Source of the DNA: Pontederia crassipes
Lineage: Eukaryota > Streptophyta > Magnoliopsida > Commelinales > Pontederiaceae
Length of the DNA stretch: 64,000 nucleotides
Assembly (NCBI GenBank): GCA_030549335.1
Contig: JAUKPH010000022.1
Span: 2,356,001-2,420,000, forward strand
Reading direction: 5' to 3'
The notes beneath the pieces were generated by a model. The model was not told the DNA's origin. It saw nothing but the letters and a program-made list of their open reading frames with translations, and ran no database searches. Both the position numbers and the translations under genes were made by a program. How positions within the stretch are numbered: the stretch's first letter is position 1; the number at the start of each line of letters is the position of its first letter. Shown here one piece after another: positions 1 to 11,620 of this stretch.

Positions 1-859
1 AGACGAAGCTTCAAATCAATGAACCCACCAGACAAAAAATATCGACGAGGAATAACTCGATCAGCATAAAAAAGGAGACAAAACTCCAAATCTGAAACGT
101 CAGTAATGTAACTATGATTGCCACCACGAAATCAAAGGAACGAGCTCCGAAAGAAGTAAACTGACGAAGTTAGAAATAGGAGTTGGAGCTTTGATACCTG
201 AAGAACAAATTCGGGAAAAAAATTGCAGCAATTGATGTTAGAATCGACAATATACTGGAGCGAAGAAGAAGAACACAAACGATGAATAAGAAAATAGAGA
301 ACGGAAGAAGAAGAATGGAATGAGGCGAAAAACAAAAAGGAAGACGCAGGGAAGAAGAAAACCTGAGATGCCGATTTTGGATGAAGAAGACCATGTTAAG
401 AAATTGATCTTAGGCTTTGATCTTGATGTCGTCTAGGCTCAAAAGCACCACTTAGGATGATGGAAGTTACTCGTCCGGTGACACTGAGCTTGAAGACGAC
501 CGGTGTTTCTAGCAGTTGCAATGGCGAAGCTCGCGCGGCAAGCAGGAGCTCAAGTGGATCATTGACAACAAATCTCTAATACCATGTTAAGATTTAAGCT
601 CCGGTGTGCTTCGTTGGATATAGATCAAGGAGAGGAAGAAAAGCGTTGAAGAGGGAAAAGGAAGAAGAAAATCGAAGAGGAAACTTTTCTATTCAAAAGT
701 AAAAATAATACATCGGACACAACACTACAACCCACAACACTACAACTATTTATACTACGTTGATTGACACATAAAGAAGGTAAATTGGTATTACAAACGT
801 GTATAACAACGCTATAATGGAGAAGGCCTTTTAAAGACCACCACCTTCATCTTGAAGAC
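1..859 (-). mobile_element. Copia-like LTR element fragment (internal 5' part plus part of an LTR)
   Basis: Read on the minus strand, an LTR ending in TTAACA at 585 is followed by TGGTATTAGAG, close to the initiator-tRNA-Met primer site usual in Copia elements. 585-859 is LTR, with a TATA-like GTATAAATAGT and a T-rich leader. 1-584 is the region just inside the LTR, with no recognisable coding domain. The LTR is cut at 859 by the TR-GAG insertion and seems to resume at 8755. It is a fossil fragment that runs off the window edge, so its class rests on the primer site and general layout only. Confidence 0.5.
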
Positions 860-3800
860 TGTAACACCCCACGATTTTATCAAGGGTAATATAGTAATTT
901 TATAATTCAATTAGAGTGTTTGATGGATTGAAGAAAAATTTAAATCCCATTTAGAGTGGAAATCATAATTAGATTGAGATTAGGAATTTTAATTTGATTT
1001 GAGATCTAAAAGATATATTAATGGATATAGGATTTCCATGTAGGATAGGATTGGGAATTTTATGGCTTAAAATATTTTAGTCATTAAAATAATATTTATT
1101 ATTATTTTAATTTGAAAATTAGATGATAAAATATTATAAAATTAAATAATTCCGAAAATATAAAGGAAAATTGGAGAGGGATTTGATTAATGATGGGATA
1201 TTTAAATAATTTCGGAATTTATTTAAATTGGGATAAATCTCTCTTAGTTAAAGAGATAAAAAAAGAGGATTAAATTTGAGAGAAATTAGATATTATAGTT
1301 AAAGTTAAACTAATGATTTATAAATCTTATAAATAAGAAGTTGGCCGACTAAACTTAAAGAGAGAGAAGGAAATTATTTTTCTCCTTCTCTTGCGTCAAT
1401 TGACGACGGACGTTTCTCCTCCGGCAATTTCAAGTAAGATGCTCATAGGACATCAACTTATCCGCATGACATCAGGTACCTAATCGAAAAATCAAGATTA
1501 GTATTATATTAATTTTAGCGCTCAAGAATGAATCGTTCAAAGAAAAAAAAAATAATGAAAGACATGATTGTCGGCGGCCAAAAGGAGAGAGAAGAAAGAA
1601 TTGGAGAGAGAGGGAAAAAGGACGTAATGCGAGGTGAGGGCGTAAGGGCGAGAGAGGAGATAAAAAAAATAATAGAGAGAGAGGGCATGATATAAGTAAA
1701 GAGATGATGAGAAAAGAAGCAAAAGAAAAAGAAAAATTAGTTTCAGCCGCATCTTGCCAACCAAAATAAGAGAGAGAAGGTTAGTGGGAGGAGAGAGAAA
1801 GAGAGAGGAAAAAAAAAGATGGGAAGAGAGTCTGACGGCCGCAGAGAGAAAGACAAAGAAGGTGTAAAAAAAAATATAGAATTGAAAAGAGAGGGAGAAA
1901 GACATATGTAAAGAGAGAAAGAAATAGAGAGAGAAAAGAAAGAATCTACAGAGAGAGAAAATCGTGCATAATGATGAGGAGAGAGAAATGCATAGAAGGA
2001 AAAAAATATATTTTCTTTCATTTATGATTTTCTTTTTAAAAGTTTATTTATTTATGAAATTTTTGGAATAGGAAAAGTATATATATAGAAAGGAGAAGGA
2101 TCGTGAATAATTGTCATTGTCGTTCGTGCAGTCCACAGACAACAGGAACCTAATTGATATTTTCATCTAACTTAAGGTACGTAGGGGGATCCCCATGGCG
2201 TCGGTTTTCCGCGACATGGATCCCAAAACTCTTCTTCGTTATACATAAATTATATATTATTTTGCATCGATTGAATATTGAATGACATAGATATGACCTC
2301 CGAAAATTATGTTGGAAACACAATTTTTGATGGTGACAAAATCCGGTAGGGATTCTGTCTGACACGACTTGGATTCCATTTAGCACGATCCGGGTAATGA
2401 TCAACGCGGATTGGGTTCTGGAATAGAAAATATGTTTTTATGAATTGATTTATAGTTTATTGGATTGTTAAGATCGTTATTCATTGTCGATCATTTGATT
2501 AACATCTCTGATTTTATTATGCTCATATCAGATCATATTGTCATCATATTGATTATTGTTGACATTACACCCAATCATGATATTGATTATGGTATTGATC
2601 CATTGACCTCATTATTGATCGATCCTGATCAAATTGTTATCGTATCCGATTTATCATCATCCCATCTGATCATATCATTGATTAATAGTGATTTTCTGAT
2701 TGGGTCATGTTTAACCTAAGATAATTGTTAAAGATAGACATCTTAGGTAATTGAGATAAAAGTTGAAAATGTATTGGGTCCATGTCTACTATTTGCCACT
2801 GGGACTGATTGGGCCTTCGGGCTAATATTGCACCTTCGGGTTGATAGGGCCTTCGGGCTAATATTGCACCTTCGGGTTGATAGGGCCTTCGGGCTAATAT
2901 TGCGCCTTCGGACTGATAGGGCCTTCGGGCTAACTACGCCTTCGGGTTGATAGGGCCTTCGGGCTAATATTGCGCCTTCGGGCTGATAGGGCCTTCGGGC
3001 TAACTACGCCTTCGGGTTGATAGGGCCTTCGGGCTAACTATTTCGGTGTGATCCTTCGTCCCCATCATACCCAAACTTATTGATTGAAGTGGCATTGTGT
3101 CCCCTACTAATAATAAAGAGCTTTCTTATTGCGCCCGAAAGGGGTTGATCATAACTCCAAATATGGAATTGATAATTGAATTGATGATCGAATTGTTAAT
3201 TGAATTGCACCCTAGTGGCTGATGGGCAATTGATTTCGCCCTAGTGGTTGATAGACTATCGATTTCACACTTATGGCTGATGGAAAAATTAAATTGCGTC
3301 TTTAAGGCTGATGGATAATAAATTATGGTCTTTGTGCCTGATAGATGAATTGATAAATTAATAATAGAATTGAATTAATAATCGTTATTGTGGCCTTCAT
3401 CGACTTTTGGCCAATTGAATATTGATCAATTGTTAATTATTAATTGAATTATTTATTGTTGAATTGTAGTCTTCATTGACCTCTGATCAATTATATATTG
3501 TTATGAATAATTATTTATTGATAGTATTGATATTGATATTGACCATGGTTCATATAAATATTATGGGTGACCCTACGTACTGAGTTATCTCATTGGGCTT
3601 TGCCCCTGTATTTGGATCCATACAGGTTATAGTGATGGCGATGGTGAGACGGTTGGTGACTCCTCTAACGGGTGACATGCACATGGATATAGGATCCATT
3701 ACTGTATAGACGTGGGCCCTAACCCGCAAGTTATTAGATATGGTATAATAGCTTCCGCATATTGTAATAGAATGTTGTCAATTAGTCTTCCGCTTATGTA

Positions 3801-3897
3801 AGTCAGTTCGTTGACTGGTCAAAATTAAGGTATAGAATTGAGTGACGTTGCCGAGATAGCCTTCTGGGCAGGCAAAAAAAAATCTCGGAGCGTTACA
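860..3897 (+). repeat. 5' LTR of the TR-GAG element (3,038 bp)
   Basis: The LTR is very long. In order it holds an AT-rich part, a purine-rich (GA/AAAG) stretch at about 1500-2000, a GATC/TTGAT-rich stretch, the CCTTCGGG array at 2811-3037, TTGAATTGAT-rich sequence, and a 3' part ending CTCGGAGCGTTACA. The Ser/Leu/Phe-rich reading frames on the minus strand at 1537-2021 come from the purine-rich stretch and are not genes. Confidence 0.93.
2811..3037 (+). repeat. Tandem array of CCTTCGGG units inside the 5' LTR
   Basis: I count 13 copies of CCTTCGG(G/A), in units of about 34-36 bp that alternate GATAGGGCCTTCGGGCTAA with either ATTGCACCTTCGGG or CTACGCCTTCGGG. In RNA each core can fold as a short GCC/GGC or ACC/GGU stem closed by a cUUCGg tetraloop. 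The matching array in the 3' LTR lies at about 7663-7889. Confidence 0.9.
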
Positions 3898-3898
3898 A

Positions 3899-3910
3899 AG
3901 GTATCAGAGC
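3899..3910 (+). other. Primer-binding site of the TR-GAG element
   Basis: AGGTATCAGAGC lies two bases after the LTR end and matches the GGTATCAGAGC core complementary to the 3' end of plant initiator tRNA-Met. It sets the element's orientation as plus. Confidence 0.8.
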
Positions 3911-4308
3911 CTAACGGGAGACACTTCTTAGCTGTCTCTAACAGAATAGAGTCCATGTGCACACGTCATGAGCAACCACCGCGCCATCAACAAAGAGTCA
4001 AGTAAGTTTCTGAACCATGATTAACTTAGATAGCTTACCAATGCAATATGAAATATGGAGTCTTACGAGGCTATGGATAGAGTAAGGGATGACATAGATC
4101 CTTAGACGATGGAAATAGAATTACTTCATTGAAAGTATAAGGCAACGCCTAAGGAGGTTATTTCGAAAGGAATAACGCAAGTTCTAAGGAGGTTATTCTA
4201 AGATAGAATAACCAAAATCCTAAGGAGGTTATCCCCATATGATATGGTGTGATGATAGAATAAGTTGTGGATAGAACACTCATGGCAATTTATGTTTTGT
4301 GGATATAG

Positions 4309-5496
4309 ATGGAATCAAGGATGAGCTTTTCGCACAACATCCCACGAGCTCCCCGAAGTGGATCTCAGCGGGCCAATCAGCAAGCCCAATGTCCTCAAGT
4401 CAATGAGCGGCAAGTCCTAAATCCGAGAACGAATAGACATAATGTACAAGGCCTTTTCATGAATGGAGTACAGGCCAACATGCAACAGGAGGAGCAGTTA
4501 AGACAAGGATTGCCACCTCATGAATCTCACTCAGCCCACACTGAGCACTCCCAGCCTAGGAGCTTCGACCTATCATCTCACCATAATCGAAGGGATACAA
4601 TAGAAAGATTTCTCAAGTTGCAACCCCCTCAATTTGATGGGAAGGGCGACTTTGAGGATGCGGAGAGCTGGATTGAGGAGATTGAGCATATCTTCCTCGA
4701 AATGAATTGCGGTGAGGACCGCAAACTGCTCTACGCCAATCGTAAGCTGAAGGGTGAAGCTAGAGAATGGTGGAAGGCCGCTAAGCTGACAACGTTCTCA
4801 GGCCAGGATAATGTCACCTGGGAGGACTTCAAGAAGGCCTTCAGAAATAGATTCATCCCTGCCTACGAGAGGAGTAGAAAGCAGAAGGAGTACCTAACAC
4901 TCCAGCAGGGATCGATGACCATCAAGCAATATCTGACAAAATTCTTGAACTTGGAGAAGTACTCAACATTGCAGCAATCAGAACTAGATCGAGTGAAGCG
5001 TTGGGTGGATGGCCTTAAGCCCGGTCTTCGAGAAAGAGTGAAAGGAGGGAATTGCCAGACCCTCCAATTTGCTGAAGAGTTTGTCGTCTATTTAGAAGAT
5101 GGAGATAAAGCAAGTGACAAGCAACGTAATCAAGCATCTGCTGACCAATATAGAAACCGACAAGGAAAGAGATATAGATATCCCGACAAGAAAGACCAAC
5201 GTAACGATCGTTGGGAAGATAATCAAGGCAAAAGAGGGAATGATTTGGAGTCCAATGAACAGAAAAAAGAAAGACTACCTTGTTCCTACTGTCAAAGATA
5301 TCATGTGGGAGAATGTTATCGCAAAATAGGAGCATGCCTCAATTGTGGAAAGCAAGGGCATTTCGCTCGTAATTGTTTGGAACCAAAAAGGAATGAACAA
5401 GATCGAGGAAGGAATGAAGGATCGGGTGCACTACTACCAAAATGTGTGTACAACATCGAAATGGATACTGAGCATCGCGTAGACGAGGGAGATTAA
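4309..5496 (+). CDS. gag: Gag polyprotein of the TR-GAG element
   Basis: This open frame of 395 codons is the only coding capacity of the element. The N-terminal ~90 residues are Gln/Asn/Pro-rich. Residues ~100-270 form a retrotransposon-gag (capsid-like) region, with IERFLKLQPPQFDG, the conserved ARMQ-type WIEEIEHIF and EWW, and TWEDFKKAFRNRFIP. A basic, polar linker follows. Near the C-terminus is a CCHC zinc knuckle (C343-X2-C-X4-H-X4-C356), preceded by a second Cys/His cluster at C325, C328, H332 and C336. In the family, Gag packages RNA into virus-like particles in the cytoplasm. No pol follows, so movement would need proteins from a related autonomous element. The start at 4309 is the first ATG of the long frame. 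Confidence 0.9.
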   Translation: MESRMSFSHNIPRAPRSGSQRANQQAQCPQVNERQVLNPRTNRHNVQGLFMNGVQANMQQEEQLRQGLPPHESHSAHTEHSQPRSFDLSSHHNRRDTIERFLKLQPPQFDGKGDFEDAESWIEEIEHIFLEMNCGEDRKLLYANRKLKGEAREWWKAAKLTTFSGQDNVTWEDFKKAFRNRFIPAYERSRKQKEYLTLQQGSMTIKQYLTKFLNLEKYSTLQQSELDRVKRWVDGLKPGLRERVKGGNCQTLQFAEEFVVYLEDGDKASDKQRNQASADQYRNRQGKRYRYPDKKDQRNDRWEDNQGKRGNDLESNEQKKERLPCSYCQRYHVGECYRKIGACLNCGKQGHFARNCLEPKRNEQDRGRNEGSGALLPKCVYNIEMDTEHRVDEGD

Positions 5497-5699
5497 GGCA
5501 CCATTATAGAATGAATGATAGACATCGAGAATAGAGAATAAAACAATTATAGAATAATTAGTCTTTTCATTTGGATAGATTAGAAAAAAAAAATGCAAGG
5601 ACATTGATAATGAATATGAATATTCTTTTAATAGGCTTATTGATCGTATGTTGGATTGGTCAAATTCTCTTTCGCAAAATTCGAGGACGAATTTATTTT

Positions 5700-5713
5700 T
5701 AAGGAGGTTATTA
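5700..5713 (+). other. Polypurine-rich tract before the 3' LTR
   Basis: TAAGGAGGTTATTA ends exactly where the right LTR begins with TGTAACA. Its place fits the plus-strand priming tract of LTR elements, although it is interrupted by pyrimidines. The related string AAGGAGGTTAT also occurs several times at about 4150-4230 inside the element. Confidence 0.55.
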
Positions 5714-8700
5714 TGTAACACCCCACGATTTTATCAAGGGTAATATAGTAATTTTATAATTCAATTAGAGTGTTTGATGGATTGAAGAAAAATTTAAATC
5801 CCATTTAGAGTGGAAATCATAATTAGATTGAGATTAGGAATTTTAATTTGATTTGAGATCTAAAAGATATATTAATGGATATAGGATTTCCATGTAGGAT
5901 AGGATTGGGAATTTTATGGCTTAAAATATTTTAGTCATTAAAATAATATTTATTATTATTTTAATTTGAAAATTAGATGATAAAATATTATAAAATTAAA
6001 TAATTCCGAAAATATAAAGGAAAATTGGAGAGGGATTTGATTAATGATGGGATATTTAAATAATTTCGGAATTTATTTAAATTGGGATAAATCTCTCTTA
6101 GTTAAAGAGATAAAAAAAGAGGATTAAATTTGAGAGAAATTAGATATTATAGTTAAAGTTAAACTAATGATTTATAAATCTTATAAATAAGAAGTTGGCC
6201 GACTAAACTTAAAGAGAGAGAAGGAAATTATTTTTCTCCTTCTCTTGCGTCAATTGACGACGGACGTTTCTCCTCCGGCAATTTCAAGTAAGATGCTCAT
6301 AGGACATCAACTTATCCGCATGACATCAGGTACCTAATCGAAAAATCAAGATTAGTATTATATTAATTTTAGCGCTCAAGAATGAATCGTTCAAAGAAAA
6401 AAAAAATAATGAAAGACATGATTGTCGGCGGCCAAAAGGAGAGAGAAGAAAGAATTGGAGAGAGAGGGGAAAAGGACGTAATGCGAGGTGAGGGCGTAAG
6501 GGCGAGAGAGGAGATAAAAAAAAATAGAGAGAGAGGGCATGATATAAGTAAAGAGATGATGAGAAAAGAAGCAAAAGAAAAAGAAAAATTAGTTTCAGCC
6601 GCATCTTGCCAACCAAAATAAGAGAGAGAAGGTTAGTGGGAGGAGAGAGAAAGAGAGAGGAAAAAAAAAGATGGGAAGAGAGTCTGACGGCCGCAGAGAG
6701 AAAGACAAAGAAGGTGTAAAAAAAAATATAGAATTGAAAAGAGAGGGAGAAAGACATATGTAAAGAGAGAAAGAAATAGAGAGAGAAAAGAAAGAATCTA
6801 CAGAGAGAGAAAATCGTGCATAATGATGAGGAGAGAGAAATGCATAGAAGGAAAAAAATATATTTTCTTTCATTTATGATTTTCTTTTTAAAAGTTTATT
6901 TATTTATGAAATTTTTGGAATAGGAAAAGTATATATATAGAAAGGAGAAGGATCGTGAATAATTGTCATTGTCGTTCGTGCAGTCCACAGACAACAGGAA
7001 CCTAATTGATATTTTCATCTAACTTAAGGTACGTAGGGGGATCCCCATGGCGTCGGTTTTCCGCGACATGGATCCCAAAACTCTTCTTCGTTATACATAA
7101 ATTATATATTATTTTGCATCGATTGAATATTGAATGACATAGATATGACCTCCGAAAATTATGTTGGAAACACAATTTTTGATGGTGACAAAATCCGGTA
7201 GGGATTCTGTCTGACACGACTTGGATTCCATTTAGCACGATCCGGGTAATGATCAACGCGGATTGGGTTCTGGAATAGAAAATATGTTTTTATGAATTGA
7301 TTTATAGTTTATTGGATTGTTAAGATCGTTATTCATTGTCGATCATTTGATTAACATCTCTGATTTTATTATGCTCATATCAGATCATATTGTCATCATA
7401 TTGATTATTGTTGACATTACACCCAATCATGATATTGATTATGGTATTGATCCATTGACCTCATTATTGATCGATCCTGATCAAATTGTTATCGTATCCG
7501 ATTTATCATCATCCCATCTGATCATATCATTGATTAATAGTGATTTTCTGATTGGGTCATGTTTAACCTAAGATAATTGTTAAAGATAGACATCTTAGGT
7601 AATTGAGATAAAAGTTGAAAATGTATTGGGCCCATGTCTACTATTTGCCACTGGGACTGATTGGGCCTTCGGGCTAATATTGCACCTTCGGGTTGATAGG
7701 GCCTTCGGGCTAATATTGCACCTTCGGGTTGATAGGGCCTTCGGGCTAATATTGCGCCTTCGGGCTGATAGGGCCTTCGGGCTAACTACGCCTTCGGGTT
7801 GATAGGGCCTTCGGGCTAATATTGCGCCTTCGGGCTGATAGGGCCTTCGGGCTAACTACGCCTTCGGGTTGATAGGGCCTTCGGGCTAACTATTTCGGTG
7901 TGATCCTTCGTCCTCATCATACCCAAACTTATTGATTGAAGTGGCATGGTGTCCCCTACTAATAATAAAGAGCTTTCTTATTGCGCCCGAAAGGGGTTGA
8001 TCATAACTCCAAATATGGAATTGATAATTGAATTGATGATCGAATTGTTAATTGAATTGCACCCTAGTGGCTGATGGGCAATTGATTTCGCCCTAGTGGT
8101 CGATAGACTATCGATTTCACACTTATGGCTGATGGAAAAATTAAATTGCGTCTTTAAGGCTGATGGATAATAAATTATGGTCTTTGTGCCTGATAGATGA
8201 ATTGATAAATTAATAATAGAATTGAATTAATAATCGTTATTGTGGCCTTCATCGACTTTTGGCCAATTGAATATTGATCAATTGTTAATTATTAATTGAA
8301 TTATTTATTATTGAATTGTAGTCTTCATTGACCTCTGATCAATTATATATTGTTATGAATAATTATTTATTGATAGTATTGATATTGATATTGACCATGG
8401 TTCATATAAATATTATGGGTGACCCTACGTACTGAGTTATCTCATTGGGCTTTGCCCCTGTATTTGGATCCATACAGGTGATAGTGATGGCGATGGTGAG
8501 ACGGTTGGTGACTCCTCTAACGGGTGACATGCACATGGATATAGGATCCATTACTGTATAGACGTGGGCCCTAACCCGCAAGTTATTAGATATGGTATAA
8601 TAGCTTCCGCATATTGTAATAGAATGTTGTCAATTAGTCTTCCGCTTATGTAAGTCAGTTCGTTGACTGGTCAAAATTAAGGTATAGAATTGAGTGACGT

Positions 8701-8749
8701 TGCCGAGATAGTCTTCTGGGCAGGCAAAAAAAAATCTCGGAGCGTTACA
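5714..8749 (+). repeat. 3' LTR of the TR-GAG element (3,036 bp)
   Basis: It is nearly base-for-base the left LTR, including the purine-rich stretch (about 6370-6850) and the CCTTCGGG array (about 7663-7889). It ends CGTTACA at 8749 and is followed by the target duplication AAGAC. Confidence 0.93.
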
Positions 8750-8754
8750 AAGAC

Positions 8755-9147
8755 AAATTCCTTTAGCAAACGATTCCAATAGCAGTGGACGTATATAAGG
8801 CAATAACGTGATGGGCCAACTTAGGGGGCATGTTGGAAGACATCACGTCACCTTCTCATCTCCAGTCAAGTTGAAGGTTGTATCATCAAACAACAACAAT
8901 CAAGTTCTTTGTAACATGTTTTATTAGTTTCTAACACAATTAGGTCGTAACTCTGGCTAATCTAGTTTATTTCTTTAATGTGTGGATTTCACTTTAGTAT
9001 AAATAGGTGTATTCTCTAGTTACTTTACACAGAGGAGCAGAAAATTTATTTCCATTTGCTTCTTCTTTCTTCTCTCTCTGCATCTTCTTCCTTCTTTTCG
9101 CATTTGCTTTTCTTCCTTTATGCTCCGATTAACTCTGGCGAGCATCA
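8755..9147 (+). mobile_element. Copia-like LTR (3' or solo) with adjoining internal sequence
   Basis: ACTTAGGGGGCA, a purine tract, is followed at 8831 by TGTTGGAAGACATCACG, a typical Copia LTR start. A TATA-like AGTATAAATAGG lies near 8997, followed by a pyrimidine-rich leader, and the repeat seems to end at GCATCA near 9147 (317 bp). It lies on the opposite strand from the fragment at 1-859, so this is a separate fossil. The internal stub 8755-8830 is unassigned and may partly belong to the interrupted element. Confidence 0.5.
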
Positions 9148-9239
9148 ACTACTGAAATGATTAATTAAAATGATTTTTAATAAATGCTCTTTAAATGATT
9201 TACTGAATTGCTTTTTTAATTTACGTTTATTTAAATGAT

Positions 9240-9614
9240 TTTTTTATTTGTTTCGACAGCTCATACAGTGGATAGTGTCAAATTTGACGATTCTAGCCGT
9301 CGATAATGATCGACGTTTTGAGCCATCGAAACTTATAGACGGTAGGACCCGTCGGTACACTATCGACGGCTCAAACTATCGATAAATATCGATGGCTCAA
9401 ATCGCCTTAAGTCTCGATTGTTCGACGGCTCAGCCCGCTAAAGTGACCGTCGAAATCTTCGACGGTCATGTGATAACCGTTGAAATAATTTGCGACGCGT
9501 AATTTTCGGACGGACACTATCTGTCAAAAAACTATCGAAAAGTGCCATTTTCGACGGTTTGTGAGTAAATACAGACGGTCATAATCGTTGGAAAATGCGG
9601 CTTTTCTTGTAGTG
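9240..9614. mobile_element. CACTA (EnSpm/CMC) transposon end with subterminal repeats
   Basis: The right edge is TTTTCTTGTAGTG, the reverse complement of the CACTACAAGAAAA terminus of CACTA transposons. Inside it are many copies of (A/T)TCGACGGCTCA and ACCGTCGA in both orientations, the dense subterminal motifs usual for this superfamily. I cannot see the matching left terminus, so this is a truncated or solo end. Confidence 0.7.
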
Positions 9615-9651
9615 ATCGTAGAAGCTCTCAATTTCTCAACACCTTCTTATT

Positions 9652-11097
9652 CACTACAAGAAACTATAAAATTTTTGGCGGTCCAAAATAAAATTAGATT
9701 TTGTGATGTGCACAAAATTTGTTCAAAATAGCAGCAAAAAATGTCCATAAGAAATATGCTATCGGCGATTCAATTCCCTTTTGTATTTTGACAAAAAAAC
9801 AATCGTTGAAACTTTGAATGCCCTAAGCCATCAAAACTTTCGGCCGCTAGCGAATCACTCAAAATTTTTTACAGCTCCAATCGTTAAATGCACTATATAA
9901 AATATTATAACATTCGTGTGCAATGTTAATATTATTATTTAAATAATATTTTTTATGATTGGCATCGTCGGAGCTGTCGATGAATATGCCAACCATAAAA
10001 AATTCTAATGTCTTTAACTATAAAAAATATAATATTTTATAATATAAAAATATTTTAATATTATGTGTAACAGTACACACTAATATTTTTATTTAAATAA
10101 TAAAGTTTTGTATGGTCAGCGCCATAAAAATTCATGACAAAATGTCGATCATCGAAAGTTTTAACTGCTAAAAAATCCAATATATTATATAATATATTCT
10201 AATCAAATTGTGGATATGAAGATGAAATCAATTAATATCAGCCATTAAACAACTTCCTACGGGCATGATATATGGCATAAAGGAATTAGTAGTTGGTATA
10301 GTTAAGTTTTGATTCAGAGAAATCTTTTTCCTTCTCCCATAAAGCTTCTCTCTCGCAGACTACATCAGGTTTTTGAGAAAATCTATTATGTTTATGCTTC
10401 TTTATTTTTTTTCGAATAAGTTGCAGGGTTTTCGATTTTCTCCTTGTTAATGAATGTAGAAGGTAGAAGGAACCCTTGCACATGTTATTGCCCGAAGGCT
10501 GGCAACAAGAGAACAATAGAATCATGCCGACCATTCGAGGTCAACAACTAATGGAGATATTGATCTCCTCCACTCTATCTAGGAGTTAATGACATGACCA
10601 AGGAGAACTACGAAGTGTTGTTAACTACGCCTTTTCTGATGCTACTTTCATTACCCATTCGATCCGTTTAAAAAAATATGAAGGAAATGGGGACAAATGG
10701 AAGGGAGGTGATTATAATATACTTTCTACTGGGGGCGCCAACTCTACTATTGGAGGGAGAAAATATTTACAAAGGGAACTCAGCGAGAAGAAAAAGGATC
10801 ATGTCGTAAGAGAAAAAAGATGCTCACATTTTTTTTGAACCAACCCCACTATAACATTTTTAACGATTTTCGACGGATCTATCCTTCGGTAGTACTAATG
10901 AATGTCCTATCTATCAGTTATTTCGAAGGCGAAGACCGTCGATAAGATATCGACAGTTGAGGCCGTCAGTACTAAGTGATTTGCACGTCGGTATTTGAGA
11001 AGGATTTTCTTTGCCGTCGGAAATGTCATCAAAAATTGCAAAGGATGTTATCCCATAAAAAAATTGTTTGTTGAAAATTCGAAGTTTTCTTGTAGTG
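9652..11097. mobile_element. CACTA-like termini bounding a composite stretch
   Basis: CACTACAAGAAAC starts at 9652 and TTTTCTTGTAGTG ends at 11097, in facing orientation. The flanking trinucleotides (ATT and CTT) differ. The subterminal sequences also differ: a GGCGGTCC and TTCAAAAT type on the left, a CCGTCGAT type on the right. They may therefore be ends of two different elements brought together. About 10,210-10,860 between them shows no coding similarity I recognise. Confidence 0.5.
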
Positions 11098-11620
11098 CTT
11101 CATCTTGGTTGAACTGGAAAAAGCTAGTCCAATTTTTTTTTCCTACCATCTTAGCCATTGAACCAAACACGATTGTGATTAATTGATTTCACCCTAAGAT
11201 TATAGTTTTGATCTCACCTTAATATCCCTCTAAAGTGTTATAAGGTTCGTCTCTAATGCTCATGATATGATTTAAATAATAAAGTTTCTGATGGCTTGCA
11301 CCATTGAAACTTGCAACATATTTGCCTACCATCTTAAGTTCTGACGAATTCAATCATCAAAATTCAAATATTATATATTTTAATATTAACATATTATAAT
11401 GTTTGTGTGTAACATTATTATTATTATTATGATTATTATTTAAATAACAAACATTTTCAATGCCCCACGTTATCGAAAGTTTTGACGACTCCCACCGTCA
11501 GAATTAAAATATATTATATAATGCATTCTAATATTAAAATATCATAACATTTATATTATTGAAATAGCAAAGTTTTCAATTGTGAGGACCATCTGAAACA
11601 TAGGATATTATTTAATATTA
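9830..11620. repeat. Diverged ~130-bp repeats on both sides of an inserted stretch
   Basis: A unit with ATTTAAATAATAAAGTTTT, a TGGTCAGCGCCAT-like core, ATCGAAAGTTTTGACG and TATATTATATAATATATTCTAA recurs about three times at 9830-10,205. It recurs two to three times again at about 11,260-11,620. The two blocks look like one tandem array split by roughly 1 kb that ends in the CACTA terminus at 11097. Confidence 0.55.

Larger units (their letters stand above)
860..8749 (+). mobile_element. Young TR-GAG type LTR retrotransposon (Ty3/Gypsy-like, gag only)
   Basis: Two near-identical direct repeats (860-3897 and 5714-8749) start TGTAACA and end CGTTACA, with TG...CA termini. The insertion is flanked by a perfect 5-bp duplication AAGAC at 855-859 and 8750-8754. 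A primer site matching initiator tRNA-Met follows the left LTR, and a purine-rich tract precedes the right LTR. The 1.8-kb interior carries gag and no protease, reverse transcriptase or integrase, matching the published TR-GAG class of non-autonomous elements. By eye the LTRs differ by roughly ten substitutions and a few small indels in 3 kb, about 0.3-0.4%. At a commonly assumed 1.3e-8 per site per year that is of the order of 0.1-0.2 million years. It looks whole as a non-autonomous element. Confidence 0.93.

Noticed and set aside
1537-2021. Open frames rich in Ser, Leu and Phe on the minus strand (repeated at 6326-6873)
   Set aside because: They arise from the purine-rich stretch of the LTR, lack domains, and recur only because the LTR is duplicated.
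2811-3037. CRISPR-like regular repeat array
   Set aside because: The units are adjoining tandem copies with no unique spacers, they lie inside a plant LTR, and the same array occurs in the other LTR.
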